Below, piece by piece: positions 17,360 through 25,694 of a DNA stretch of 59,809 nt. Every line of letters begins with the position of its first letter. The stretch's first letter is position 1. The position numbers were made by a program, and so were the translations under genes. The DNA comes from Lachnospiraceae bacterium. GTDB taxonomy: Bacteria; Bacillota; Clostridia; Lachnospirales; Lachnospiraceae. The DNA lies in the NCBI GenBank assembly GCA_900766915.1, contig CAAFXE010000219.1:1-59809 (forward strand). Reading direction: 5' to 3'. The notes beneath the pieces were generated by a model. It ran no database searches. It had not been told where the DNA came from and saw nothing but the letters and a program-made list of their open reading frames with translations.

Positions 17360-18325
17360 TTGAGTATTATAGAAACAACGATGGAAATTCCGGCTGCCCA
17401 TGCAGGCAACCTGTTTGGTAAGCTGGATGCGCATGTAAAGATCCTGGAAAAACATCTGGGAGTCACTTTGGTTTTCCGTGACGGTGTGTTAAAGATTGTC
17501 GGAAACGGAAGCCATGTTAAAAAGGCAGAGAAGATCATGCAAAATCTTCTGGCTTTATCAGAAAGAGGAAACCAGATTACAGAACAGGAAGTGAACTATG
17601 CATTGGCTCTTTCCTATGAGGATAAGGATGATGCCATGGTTGAAATCGATAAAGACCTGATCTGTCATACGATTTTTGGAAAGCCCATCAAGCCTAAGAC
17701 TTTAGGACAGAAACAGTATGTGGATGCCATCCGTAATAAAATGATCGTCTTTGGTACAGGACCTGCCGGTACCGGAAAAACCTACCTTGCCATGGCAATG
17801 GCCATCGACGCATTCAAAAAAGAAGAGGTGGGCAGAATCATTCTGACCAGACCGGCCATTGAAGCGGGAGAAAAGCTTGGTTTTTTGCCGGGAGATCTGC
17901 AAAGTAAAGTAGATCCCTATCTGCGTCCTTTGTATGATGCATTATATCAGATCATGGGGGCAGACAGCTTTACCAAAAATATGGAAAAAGGACTCATTGA
18001 AGTGGCGCCTCTTGCCTATATGAGAGGACGAACCTTAGATAATGCATTTATCATACTGGATGAGGCACAAAATACCACACCGGCACAGATGAAAATGTTT
18101 TTAACCCGAATCGGTTTTGGATCCAAGGTAGTGATCACCGGTGATGAGACCCAGAAAGACTTGCCAGGAGATGTAAAATCCGGTTTGGATGTTGCATTTA
18201 AAGTATTATCAAAAGTAGAAGACATTGCCTTTTGCAAGCTTTCCAGTAAGGACGTTGTAAGACATCCGCTGGTGCAGAAAATTGTACAGGCATATGAGGA
18301 ATACGAAAAGAGAGGAAAATCATGA
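17360..18325 (+). CDS. phoH: PhoH-like ATPase
   Basis: 321 residues; a KH-like N-terminal segment (about 20-75) then a PhoH P-loop ATPase domain with GPAGTGKTYLA near residue 137, the DEAQN Walker B near 234, and ITGDETQ near 257. PhoH proteins couple RNA binding to ATP hydrolysis and are usually next to YbeY in rRNA-maturation operons. The start is TTG after AAGGAG. It overlaps ybeY by ATGA. Confidence 0.93.
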   Translation: MSIIETTMEIPAAHAGNLFGKLDAHVKILEKHLGVTLVFRDGVLKIVGNGSHVKKAEKIMQNLLALSERGNQITEQEVNYALALSYEDKDDAMVEIDKDLICHTIFGKPIKPKTLGQKQYVDAIRNKMIVFGTGPAGTGKTYLAMAMAIDAFKKEEVGRIILTRPAIEAGEKLGFLPGDLQSKVDPYLRPLYDALYQIMGADSFTKNMEKGLIEVAPLAYMRGRTLDNAFIILDEAQNTTPAQMKMFLTRIGFGSKVVITGDETQKDLPGDVKSGLDVAFKVLSKVEDIAFCKLSSKDVVRHPLVQKIVQAYEEYEKRGKS

Positions 18326-18819
18326 CAGTTACAATTGAAAGAGAATCAGATATCCCGTTGCCTTTTAGTGAGCAGGAAGTTGCAGAGGCTGTGATTTTGG
18401 AAACCCTGGATTATGAGGATTGTCCTTATGAGGTGCAGGTCAATATTATTCTGACCACCAATGAAGAAATCCGGCAGATCAATCTGGAACAAAGAGGGGT
18501 GGATGCCCCCACGGATGTCTTGTCATTTCCGATGATTGAATACGCATATCCTTCAGACTTTACGGTGCTGGAGGGGGACAGCATGGATAATTTTGATCCT
18601 GATTCCGGGGAACTTATTTTAGGGGATATCGTGATCTCTGTTGATAAGGTGATGGAACAGGCCGAAAAATATAATCATGAGGTAAAACGTGAATATGCTT
18701 TTTTGATTGCACACAGCATGCTCCATCTGTTTGGCTATGACCATATGGATGAGGTGGAAAGAGAAAATATGGAAATCAGACAGGATGAAATCTTAAACCG
18801 TCTGGGAATCACAAGATAG
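18322..18819 (+). CDS. ybeY: Endoribonuclease YbeY, rRNA maturation factor
   Basis: 165 residues; single-strand endoribonuclease needed for 16S rRNA 3'-end maturation and ribosome quality control. The zinc-binding signature HSMLHLFGYDH (H-x3-H-x5-H) lies near residue 132. The start ATG overlaps the phoH stop in ATGA, indicating coupled translation. A 20-residue acidic insert (VLEGDSMDNFDPDSG) before the catalytic part is common in Clostridia. Confidence 0.95.
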   Translation: MTVTIERESDIPLPFSEQEVAEAVILETLDYEDCPYEVQVNIILTTNEEIRQINLEQRGVDAPTDVLSFPMIEYAYPSDFTVLEGDSMDNFDPDSGELILGDIVISVDKVMEQAEKYNHEVKREYAFLIAHSMLHLFGYDHMDEVERENMEIRQDEILNRLGITR

Positions 18820-18834
18820 GAAGAAGGTACAGTT

Positions 18835-19938
18835 ATGAGAAGAACAAAATTACTGCTGACAGCATTTCTGGCAGCGGCTACGGTATTTGGATGCGGAAAG
18901 GATCATGGTGAGACAGTATCTCAGGAGCAGGTGATTACAGAACCGGTCATCATTGAGACCGGACATATGGTCACCAGTTATCTGACCGGAAAACCGGTAG
19001 ATGAAGCCATTGGACGTCAGAGACCTATTGCAGTTATGTTTAATAACATTGAAGCAGGCTGCCCTCAGACCGGTATCAGCCGTGCTGATGTCGTATATGA
19101 AGCACCGGTAGAAGGACGTATCACCCGATTAATGGGTGTCATTGAAGACTGGCATGATCTTGCAAAAATCGGATCAGTCAGAAGCTGCAGAGACTATTAT
19201 CTGTCCTTCGCAATGGAATTTGATGCTATTTATGTACACTTTGGACAGGCTACGATTTATGTAGGCGATCTGTTAAACAGTGATGAAGTAGATAATATCA
19301 GTGGTGCAGTTGCAGGGATTGACCGCCCGGCAACCAATGCATTTTATCGTACCGATGACCGAAAAGCTCCTCATAATGTTTATGTCAGTGCAGAGGGACT
19401 TATGAAGGATATCGAAAAATTCCAGTATAGCCTTACCTATGATGAAGATTTTTATGGTAAATTCAAATTTGCAAAAGATGGTGAAGATCTGGATTATTCC
19501 AAATATCCTGATGCTACCCTGCTTTATCCGGGCGGCAAGGATAGAAATAAAGCCAATGGTTTCTCAAAAGTAGGCGCGTACTTTGAATATAACAAAGAAG
19601 ACGGCAAGTATTACCGCTATCAGTATGGCGGAAAACATATCGACGATATGACAGGAGAACAGCTGGCATATGACAATGTCGTTTTCCAGTTCTGCTACGG
19701 AGAAGTACGTGATAAAGAGGATTATCTTGCTTTTGAATGCTTCGGAAGTGAAAAGAGCAACAGATCCATCGTATTTACAGAAGGTAAAATGATCGAAGGT
19801 ACCTGGTGGAGAGATGGCTCTAACAGTGCTCCTGCAAAATACCTGGATGAAAACGGAAACCGTGTTTTGATGAACCAGGGTAAGACATGGATCTGTATTA
19901 TCTGGCTTGATTATGAGGATGATGTAGTCATTGAGTAA
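18835..19938 (+). CDS. DUF3048 lipoprotein (YerB family)
   Basis: 367 residues. A signal peptide with lipobox VFGC (Cys20) predicts an outer-face membrane lipoprotein. The first half of the mature protein carries the DUF3048 signature (RPIAVMFNN; SRADVVYEAPVEGRITR; VRSCRDYY), and the second half the companion C-terminal domain. Function is unknown; YerB-type proteins occur broadly in Firmicutes. It overlaps the next gene by 8 bases. Confidence 0.87.
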   Translation: MRRTKLLLTAFLAAATVFGCGKDHGETVSQEQVITEPVIIETGHMVTSYLTGKPVDEAIGRQRPIAVMFNNIEAGCPQTGISRADVVYEAPVEGRITRLMGVIEDWHDLAKIGSVRSCRDYYLSFAMEFDAIYVHFGQATIYVGDLLNSDEVDNISGAVAGIDRPATNAFYRTDDRKAPHNVYVSAEGLMKDIEKFQYSLTYDEDFYGKFKFAKDGEDLDYSKYPDATLLYPGGKDRNKANGFSKVGAYFEYNKEDGKYYRYQYGGKHIDDMTGEQLAYDNVVFQFCYGEVRDKEDYLAFECFGSEKSNRSIVFTEGKMIEGTWWRDGSNSAPAKYLDENGNRVLMNQGKTWICIIWLDYEDDVVIE

Positions 19939-21586
19939 GAAAAAGAGTAGCAAATCAAATTATATATTTCAGGGAGCGATTTTAGGCTCAGCCTCCATTA
20001 TTGTTCGAATGATTGGACTTCTTTACCGTATCCCGCTGGGGAGAATTATCGGTGACGTGGGAAACAGCTACTATTCCTGTGCGTTTGAAGTATATTCCCT
20101 GATTCTGCTGATTTCTTCTTATAGCCTGCCGCTTGCAGTATCTAAAATCGTATCTGCAAGAATCGGCACCGGAGCCAGAGGAAATATCAGACGAATTTTA
20201 AAATGTGCACTTGCATTCGGCTTTTTTGCAGGAGTTTTAGGAGCTTTGGGGGCGTATTTCGGTGCAGACTTTTTAACCGGAACCTTGCTTAAAACACCAG
20301 AAGGAGCAATCTGTCTTCGTGTGCTGGCACCATGTATTTTGATCGTTGCTGTCTTAGGTGTTATCAGAGGATATTTCCAGGGACTTGGAACGATGATTCC
20401 GACAGCTGTTTCACAGATCATTGAGCAAATCGTCAACGCAGTGGTAGCAGTAGGTGCGGCCTGGTTTTTGTTTGACTATGGACGTAAGATCGATGCCATT
20501 TTAGGTACTGAAACAGCAGCACCGGCTTATGGTGCATCCGGAAGTACTCTGGGTACCACATTAGGTGCTCTGGCAGCGTTGCTATTTGTGTCGTTTTTAT
20601 TGATGGTGTTTTTGCACCATGAAAAAAAGCGTTCTTACGGGCACCATCCACAGGAAAGCTATCGTGAGATTCTCGTTTGTCTGGTAATGACCATCCTGCC
20701 GGTTATTTTAAGTACAGCGATTTACAATATTAACGGCATTATTGACCAGGGAATGTTTAAGACTGTGCTTCAAAATTCCGGAACAAATAAAGATGAGATC
20801 GATGTTGTCTGGGGAATTTATTCCGGAAAATATAAGCTTTTATGCAATGTACCCATTGCTTTGGCATCTGCCATGTCTTCTTCAACCATTCCGAATCTTT
20901 CCAGAATGAATGGGGACCGTAAGGCAATTCGAAAGAGTGTGGGAGATGTGATTCGATTTACCATGGTAATCAGTATTCCCTGCGCTGTAGGACTTGGCGT
21001 ATTTGGAGAAGAAATCATCAGTGTGCTCTGGCCGGGAACACCAAAACTCGCGGGCCAGATGATGCTCATGGGTTCAAGCTGTGTCATATTCTACAGTCTG
21101 TCTACCCTGACCAACGGAATCCTGCAGGGCATCGATAAGATGAATCTGCCTGTCATTCATGCAGCTGTTTCTTTAGTATTACATATGGTTGTTTTATATG
21201 TTTTGTTAAAGGTATTCCATATGGGCGGTATGGCCGTTGTATGGTCCTACATTTTCTTTGGAGCACTGATGTGCGTGCTGAACAATCTGTCCATCAGAAA
21301 GCATTTAAGATATCGTCAGGAAGTGAAGCGTACCTTTATCATACCTCTGGCATCTGCAGCTTTGATGGGAGTTGTTTCCAGAGTCTTATACAATGTATTG
21401 TATACAGCATTGGGTGGAACTTCTCTCGCAATGATGATAAGTCTTGTCATTGCAGTGGTGACAGCAGTGGTTATTTACTTTACAGCACTTCTTGCCATGA
21501 GAGGCTTAAGAGAAAAGGAGCTTTTGGCATTTCCGAAGGGATTTCTTTTGGTGAAAGTGGCTAAGAAGCTGCATTTCAGATTATAG
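19931..21586 (+). CDS. SpoVB/MurJ-type polysaccharide flippase
   Basis: 551 residues, about 14 predicted membrane segments of the MOP/MATE fold; the N-terminal YRIPLGRIIGDVGNSYY is typical of the SpoVB-like branch. Members move lipid-linked cell-wall or spore-cortex precursors across the membrane; whether this one acts in sporulation or vegetative wall synthesis cannot be told. The TTG start lies inside the end of the DUF3048 gene, so the pair is coupled. Confidence 0.88.
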   Translation: MSKKKSSKSNYIFQGAILGSASIIVRMIGLLYRIPLGRIIGDVGNSYYSCAFEVYSLILLISSYSLPLAVSKIVSARIGTGARGNIRRILKCALAFGFFAGVLGALGAYFGADFLTGTLLKTPEGAICLRVLAPCILIVAVLGVIRGYFQGLGTMIPTAVSQIIEQIVNAVVAVGAAWFLFDYGRKIDAILGTETAAPAYGASGSTLGTTLGALAALLFVSFLLMVFLHHEKKRSYGHHPQESYREILVCLVMTILPVILSTAIYNINGIIDQGMFKTVLQNSGTNKDEIDVVWGIYSGKYKLLCNVPIALASAMSSSTIPNLSRMNGDRKAIRKSVGDVIRFTMVISIPCAVGLGVFGEEIISVLWPGTPKLAGQMMLMGSSCVIFYSLSTLTNGILQGIDKMNLPVIHAAVSLVLHMVVLYVLLKVFHMGGMAVVWSYIFFGALMCVLNNLSIRKHLRYRQEVKRTFIIPLASAALMGVVSRVLYNVLYTALGGTSLAMMISLVIAVVTAVVIYFTALLAMRGLREKELLAFPKGFLLVKVAKKLHFRL

Positions 21587-21618
21587 GAGATCAGGTTAAA
21601 ACAGTATAAAACCTCTTA

Positions 21619-21668
21619 TTTTGGGAAATATTGTTACTGGAAAGAAAAGTAACAGGAGTTTCCCAAAA
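21619..21668. repeat. Palindrome of the GTTACTGGAA family overlapping a ribosome site
   Basis: TTTTGGGAAA pairs perfectly with TTTCCCAAAA; inside, TTGTTACT faces AGTAACA. The outer arm ends in the AAAA that begins AAAAGGAGG, the ribosome site of the next gene. Related elements lie at 33697 and 50726. Confidence 0.65.
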
Positions 21669-21678
21669 GGAGGTCTTT

Positions 21679-22041
21679 ATGAAGAAAAAAATATTTTTTC
21701 TCATATTTTTAGTCCTGGCCGGTACTTTATCCTACTTTGGAGGCTATTATCTATATATTTCTGAAAAACCAAAGGAGATATACCGGGAACCGGACCTTTT
21801 AAGAAGCGGCATGACCACGGAATACACTCAGTATCCCGAACAAATGCCACAGGAATATTATTTTGCACAGATCGAGCAGAAAACGCTTATGATCTACCAG
21901 ATGCCGGATGGCATTTTATATGATTCGGTGGAGCTTTCCAGTCTTCATATACCGGAAACGGAGCATATCAGATTAACAGAAGGAATTCGGTTTGAAAATC
22001 TGCAGTCTGTGTTTGAATACTTGGAAAATTCCATGAGTTAG
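21679..22041 (+). CDS. Membrane-anchored protein with BofC-C-like domain
   Basis: 120 residues from ATG 21679 (MKKKIFFLIF), which has AAGGAGG in front; one N-terminal membrane anchor (about 4-26). The outside part (YYFAQIEQKTLMIYQ...SLHIPETEHIRLTEGIRF) looks like the C-terminal domain of BofC-type proteins, a small domain found in several sporulation and envelope proteins. The assignment is by eye and the role unknown. Close to a SpoVB-like flippase. Confidence 0.55.
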   Translation: MKKKIFFLIFLVLAGTLSYFGGYYLYISEKPKEIYREPDLLRSGMTTEYTQYPEQMPQEYYFAQIEQKTLMIYQMPDGILYDSVELSSLHIPETEHIRLTEGIRFENLQSVFEYLENSMS

Positions 22042-22066
22042 ATAAAAAGAGAAAGGAAGAAACTAT

Positions 22067-22117
22067 GTAACTGTTTAAAAGCTGCGATTCCTTATTTGTA
22101 AGGTACCAAACAGTTAC
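22067..22117. repeat. Palindrome of the TAACTGTTCAG family
   Basis: GTAACTGTTT (22067-22076) pairs perfectly with AAACAGTTAC (22108-22117); CCTTA...TAAGG forms an inner hairpin. No T-run. Confidence 0.65.
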
Positions 22118-22131
22118 GTAAAGGAAATACA

Positions 22132-22362
22132 ATGGATCCAAAAAAAATTGAAAGAATCAATGAATTATACAGAAAATGCAAATCCCCGGAAGGTCTGACA
22201 AATGAAGAGCTTCGGGAACAGACACTGCTTCGTCAGGAATATATTGAAGCTTTCCGTAGGAATCTTCGCGGACAGCTTGATAATATTGATGTGAAAGAAG
22301 CGGATGGAACGATTACCAATCTGGGGGAAAAATATGGAAAGAAATTCAAAGAAGGACATTAG
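22132..22362 (+). CDS. DUF896 (YnzC-like) protein
   Basis: 76 residues of the DUF896 family: MDPKKIERINELYRK, GLTNEELREQ and LRQEYIEAFRRNLR are the conserved helices; family members are short helical cytoplasmic proteins linked in Bacillus to the SOS response (YneB-YnzC operon) but of unknown activity. AAAGGAA lies upstream. It overlaps the following gene by 29 bases, indicating coupling. Confidence 0.9.
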   Translation: MDPKKIERINELYRKCKSPEGLTNEELREQTLLRQEYIEAFRRNLRGQLDNIDVKEADGTITNLGEKYGKKFKEGH

Positions 22363-22894
22363 AGCCAGGGTAAAGCAGTGCCGCAAAGATGCTCCTTTGG
22401 AGGAAATTGCAAAAAACAGTGAGCTGATTTGTGATACCTTTCTTTCCCTGCCGGAATATGCACAGGCAGAGACCGTATTTGCCTATGTTGACTGTAAAAA
22501 TGAAGTACAGACAAAAAAAGTGATCCGGCAGTGCTGGAAGGATGGAAAAAAGATTGCAGTACCAAAGGTATTCGGACAGATCATGAAATATTATGAGATT
22601 CATTCTTTTGATGATCTGGAGGAAGGATATTTTGGTATTATGGAACCAAAAGATTCTCTTTTAGAAGAAACGGTCTGTGAGGATGGTCTGATGATCCTGC
22701 CGGGAGTTGCTTTTGATGAAAAGCGGCATCGGGTCGGCTATGGCGGCGGATTTTATGACCGTTACTTAGAAGCTCATCCCCATATGAAAAAAATTGCTTT
22801 TGCTTTTGAATTTCAGCTGTTTGAAGAAGTGCCCTATGAAGCCTTTGACATTCTGCCTGAGAAAATTATTACGGAAAAGAGAATCATCATTTGA
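22334..22894 (+). CDS. 5-formyltetrahydrofolate cyclo-ligase
   Basis: ATP-dependent conversion of 5-formyl-THF to methenyl-THF, rescuing stored folate for the one-carbon pool used by Fhs, FchA and FolD. 186 residues from ATG 22334 (MERNSKKDIR), preceded by GGGGGAAA; an earlier ATG at 22304 has no site. The signature RVGYGGGFYDRYL near residue 137 is intact. The start lies inside the DUF896 gene. Confidence 0.93.
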   Translation: MERNSKKDIRARVKQCRKDAPLEEIAKNSELICDTFLSLPEYAQAETVFAYVDCKNEVQTKKVIRQCWKDGKKIAVPKVFGQIMKYYEIHSFDDLEEGYFGIMEPKDSLLEETVCEDGLMILPGVAFDEKRHRVGYGGGFYDRYLEAHPHMKKIAFAFEFQLFEEVPYEAFDILPEKIITEKRIII

Positions 22895-22920
22895 CAAGGA
22901 AGGAAAGAAAAACGTATAAT
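22891..22920 (+). promoter_or_regulatory. Consensus promoter placed for a leaderless rsmD transcript
   Basis: TTGACA (22891-22896), 18 bases, TATAAT (22915-22920), both perfect. The rsmD ATG begins at 22926, five bases after the -10 box, so transcription would start at or next to the A of the start codon. The -35 box overlaps the stop of the preceding gene. Confidence 0.75.
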
Positions 22921-22925
22921 AAGCT

Positions 22926-23477
22926 ATGAGAGTAATTGCAGGTAAAGCAAGAAGTATTCCGCTAAAGACAGTGGAAGGTCAGGATACCAGGCCGACGACC
23001 GACAGAATCAAAGAAACGCTTTTTAATATGCTTCAAAATGAATTGGCGGATTGTCTGTTCGTGGATTTATTTAGTGGCAGTGGCGGCATTGGAATTGAGG
23101 CTCTTAGCCGTGGCGCCAGAAAAGCAATTTTTGTAGAGAAGGCACCGAAAGCCGTTTCCTGCATCAAAGATAATCTTTCAAAAACCAAATTGGAGAAGGA
23201 AGCAGTTGTAATTGCTTCGGATGCAGTCAGTGCCATTTACCGGCTGGAAGGAGAGGAACCGGCAGATTTTATCTTTATGGATCCGCCTTATCATGAACAG
23301 CTGGAACGTCCGGTGCTGGAGGCACTTAGTTCTTCAACTTTGGTGGATGAATATACGACCCTGATCATTGAGGCTGATCTTCATACCGATTTTTCTTATG
23401 TAGAAGATTTGGGCTATGAGATCATTCGTCAGAAGAAATACAAAACCAATCAGCATGTCTTTTTAGTACGTGCGTAA
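22926..23477 (+). CDS. rsmD: 16S rRNA guanine-966 N2-methyltransferase
   Basis: 183 residues; the start MRVIAGKARSIPL is the canonical RsmD N terminus, so the ATG is not in doubt. SAM-binding DLFSGSGGIGIEA lies near residue 44 and the catalytic MDPPY near 119. coaD follows after 9 bases, the usual pairing. A consensus promoter ends five bases before the ATG; the nearest ribosome-site-like sequence (AAGGAAGG) is more than 20 bases upstream. Confidence 0.95.
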   Translation: MRVIAGKARSIPLKTVEGQDTRPTTDRIKETLFNMLQNELADCLFVDLFSGSGGIGIEALSRGARKAIFVEKAPKAVSCIKDNLSKTKLEKEAVVIASDAVSAIYRLEGEEPADFIFMDPPYHEQLERPVLEALSSSTLVDEYTTLIIEADLHTDFSYVEDLGYEIIRQKKYKTNQHVFLVRA

Positions 23478-23486
23478 GGAGATACT

Positions 23487-23978
23487 ATGACAAGAGCAAT
23501 TTATCCGGGAAGCTTTGATCCGGTAACCCTGGGACATTTGGATATTATCAAACGTTCCGCAGAAAAAGTGGATGAGCTGATCATCGGTGTACTGAATAAC
23601 AATACGAAAAATCCTTTGTTTACGGTAGAAGAACGAGTGGAAATGCTGATGGAGCTGACAAAGGATTATGACAATGTGAAGGTGGAAGCCTTCAGTGGTC
23701 TTTCCGCAGAATTTGTCAGAAAGAAAGACGCCAATGTTATCATTCGAGGACTCCGTGCAATTTCAGATTTTGATTATGAACTTCAGATGGCACAGACAAA
23801 CAGAAAACTGTATGCCAATGCAGACACGATGTTTCTGGCAACCAGTCTGGAATATGCATATCTTAGTTCCACAACAGTGAAGGAAGTAGCCTGCTTTAAC
23901 GGCGACATAACGGGCTTTGTACCCTCTGCCATTGTAGACAGGGTATATAACAGGGTCTGGGAAAACAAAAACAAATAA
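23487..23978 (+). CDS. coaD: Phosphopantetheine adenylyltransferase
   Basis: Fourth step of coenzyme A synthesis, relevant to a cell that makes acetyl-CoA by the Wood-Ljungdahl pathway. 163 residues; nucleotidyltransferase motif GSFDPVTLGH at 7-16, IIRGLRAISDFDYE near 90 and the ISSTTVKE-like segment LSSTTVKEVA near 127. AAGGAG precedes the start. Confidence 0.96.
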   Translation: MTRAIYPGSFDPVTLGHLDIIKRSAEKVDELIIGVLNNNTKNPLFTVEERVEMLMELTKDYDNVKVEAFSGLSAEFVRKKDANVIIRGLRAISDFDYELQMAQTNRKLYANADTMFLATSLEYAYLSSTTVKEVACFNGDITGFVPSAIVDRVYNRVWENKNK

Positions 23979-23994
23979 GAAAGGGTAGCTTAGT

Positions 23995-24579
23995 ATGTCC
24001 AGCAGAATTGAACAGATTATTGAAGAAATCGAAGAATACATAGATGGATGTAATTATCAGCCATTATCAAAAAAGAATATTGTAGTAAATAAAGAGGAAA
24101 TCGAGGATCTTCTTCGAGAACTTCGCATGAAAACTCCGGATGAGATTAAGCGTTACCAGAAAATTCTTGCTAACAAGGATGCAATCCTTGCAGATGCGCA
24201 GGCCAAAGCTGAGAGTATTATCAATCAGGCAAATATCCAGTTGAATGAACTCATCAGTGAGCAGGAGATTATGAAACAGGCCTATGCACAGGCAAATGAA
24301 GTGATCGAAAGTGCGACAGCACAGGCACAGGAAATTTTGAATGCAGCTACAGCGGATGCAAATGAAATCCGTTTGGGAGCTATGCAGTATACAGACAGTA
24401 TGCTTGCTAATATGCAGAGTATTATCCAGAATACAATGGAAAGCTATAACTCCAGGTACTCTTCTCTGATCAACTCTTTAAACGGTTATTATGAAGTGAT
24501 TGCCGAAAACCGTCAGGAGCTGGCTCCAACTATTTACGGAGAACAGGAAGCTCCACAGGAAGAAGAGCAGCAGGGATAA
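23995..24579 (+). CDS. Coiled-coil protein, V-ATPase H-subunit/DivIVA-like
   Basis: 194 residues, almost wholly helical. Residues 60-130 form an alanine- and glutamate-rich coiled coil (ILADAQAKAESIINQANIQL; ATAQAQEILNAATADANEI) like V-type ATPase subunit H/E stalks and DivIVA-type scaffolds; no rotary ATPase genes are nearby, so a scaffold or cell-division role is more likely. The C-terminal 34 codons overlap the end of the convergent ylbJ. Found after coaD in many Lachnospiraceae; function unknown. Confidence 0.7.
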   Translation: MSSRIEQIIEEIEEYIDGCNYQPLSKKNIVVNKEEIEDLLRELRMKTPDEIKRYQKILANKDAILADAQAKAESIINQANIQLNELISEQEIMKQAYAQANEVIESATAQAQEILNAATADANEIRLGAMQYTDSMLANMQSIIQNTMESYNSRYSSLINSLNGYYEVIAENRQELAPTIYGEQEAPQEEEQQG

Positions 24580-25458
24580 TACACTGATCAGAAGTTTGTG
24601 AAAGAAATATCTCTGTAAGGACAGTCCGGTGCCGGAGATTACACTGTGAGTCTGCATCAGACAGCAGAGTCCACCAAAGGATAAGGCGAAAACCCCAAGG
24701 AAAGACCGAAGGCTTCCTGCAGGCAGTGTACTTATAAGAGAAAGACCTTTGGTGATTTCCAGCAAAGAGGTAAGTGCTATGCGAAGAATGTCAGGACAAT
24801 CAGGAGAGATCCAGAGAATCGCACTGCTAAGAATCGAAAAAAGCACCAGGTAACCACAGAGTTTGATCAAAATGAAAAAGCTGTCAATGATACAGACATC
24901 AATCAACTGAAAGATTGTTTCAGTTGAGGATGTCTGTTTTTTTGCATCTCCACACAGGGGAAAAGCCTGTTTTGGACGGGTCAGGATTCCAAAAAGCAGG
25001 GCACTGCCATAAATACTGAAAAGGTACGCAAATGTTTTTGTTGAGCCGATGCCGTACAGGATTCCATAGGAAATGCAAAACACCGGAGATACATTGTTGC
25101 AGAAGGAAAGGAGATACTGCCCTTCTCTGAGGGTAAGCTTTCCATCCTGAATCTGCAGGGCAATGAGCCGTGCACCTACTGGGTATCCGCATAAAAAACC
25201 ACAGATCATACAAAAGATTCCATTGTCTGAACAGTGAAAAATCCGGCGAAAGGCAGGACTTAATATCTTTAGAAAAGAATCCACAAGGGAAGTCTTAAGA
25301 AGGAGCTGGGAAACAATTAAAAAAGGCAGAAGGGTAGGCAGCAGCGAGTTAAACCATAAAAGGATGCCTGTTTGTGAACTTTCCAAGGTTTCCCTGGGAA
25401 AAAGCAATAAAAAACAAAATAGAAAACCGATGATAAATAAGGGAATCGTACGTTTCAA
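24478..25458 (-). CDS. ylbJ: Sporulation integral membrane protein YlbJ
   Basis: 326 residues with about 8 membrane segments; Gate/nucleoside-recognition fold. PTLLPFLIVSQLLL, GFLCGYPVGARLI and LSFCNNVSPVF are characteristic of YlbJ, needed for spore cortex formation in Bacillus. The TTG start has GGAAGG in front. Shorter than the Bacillus protein (about 400). Its last membrane segment (SVLSLLLFFLWSFLF) and tail lie over the 3' end of the opposing coiled-coil gene, a 102-base convergent overlap. It is the only minus-strand gene before position 58000. Confidence 0.85.
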   Translation of the reverse strand: MKRTIPLFIIGFLFCFLLLFPRETLESSQTGILLWFNSLLPTLLPFLIVSQLLLKTSLVDSFLKILSPAFRRIFHCSDNGIFCMICGFLCGYPVGARLIALQIQDGKLTLREGQYLLSFCNNVSPVFCISYGILYGIGSTKTFAYLFSIYGSALLFGILTRPKQAFPLCGDAKKQTSSTETIFQLIDVCIIDSFFILIKLCGYLVLFSILSSAILWISPDCPDILRIALTSLLEITKGLSLISTLPAGSLRSFLGVFALSFGGLCCLMQTHSVISGTGLSLQRYFFHKLLISVLSLLLFFLWSFLFSVNSWSQLLTVFGNHFIITV

Positions 25459-25694
25459 GCTGTTACCTTCCGCTGGTTTTGTAAAGCATATGAATCTATT
25501 TTGAAAAATAGAAGTGCTGTATCTGTTTGGCAGATGCTGTTTTGGGAAGAAATGATTCTATTTTACAGTTAATTGGAAAAAATTTTGGGTTTCTTGTTCT
25601 GAAAGTGCAGAAATTTGCATATATATGATGTTAGGGTCTTGTACTGCCCTGCAAAGTGACCGTACAGTAAAGTGAATAACCCGGGAGGATTTTC
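25459..25694. other. Divergent intergenic region
   Basis: 236 bases between ylbJ and the M23 peptidase gene, transcribed away from each other. A TACTG/CAGTA hairpin lies at about 25641-25670. I see no confident vegetative promoter, which would fit sporulation sigma factors on either side, but I cannot assign their boxes. Confidence 0.4.
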
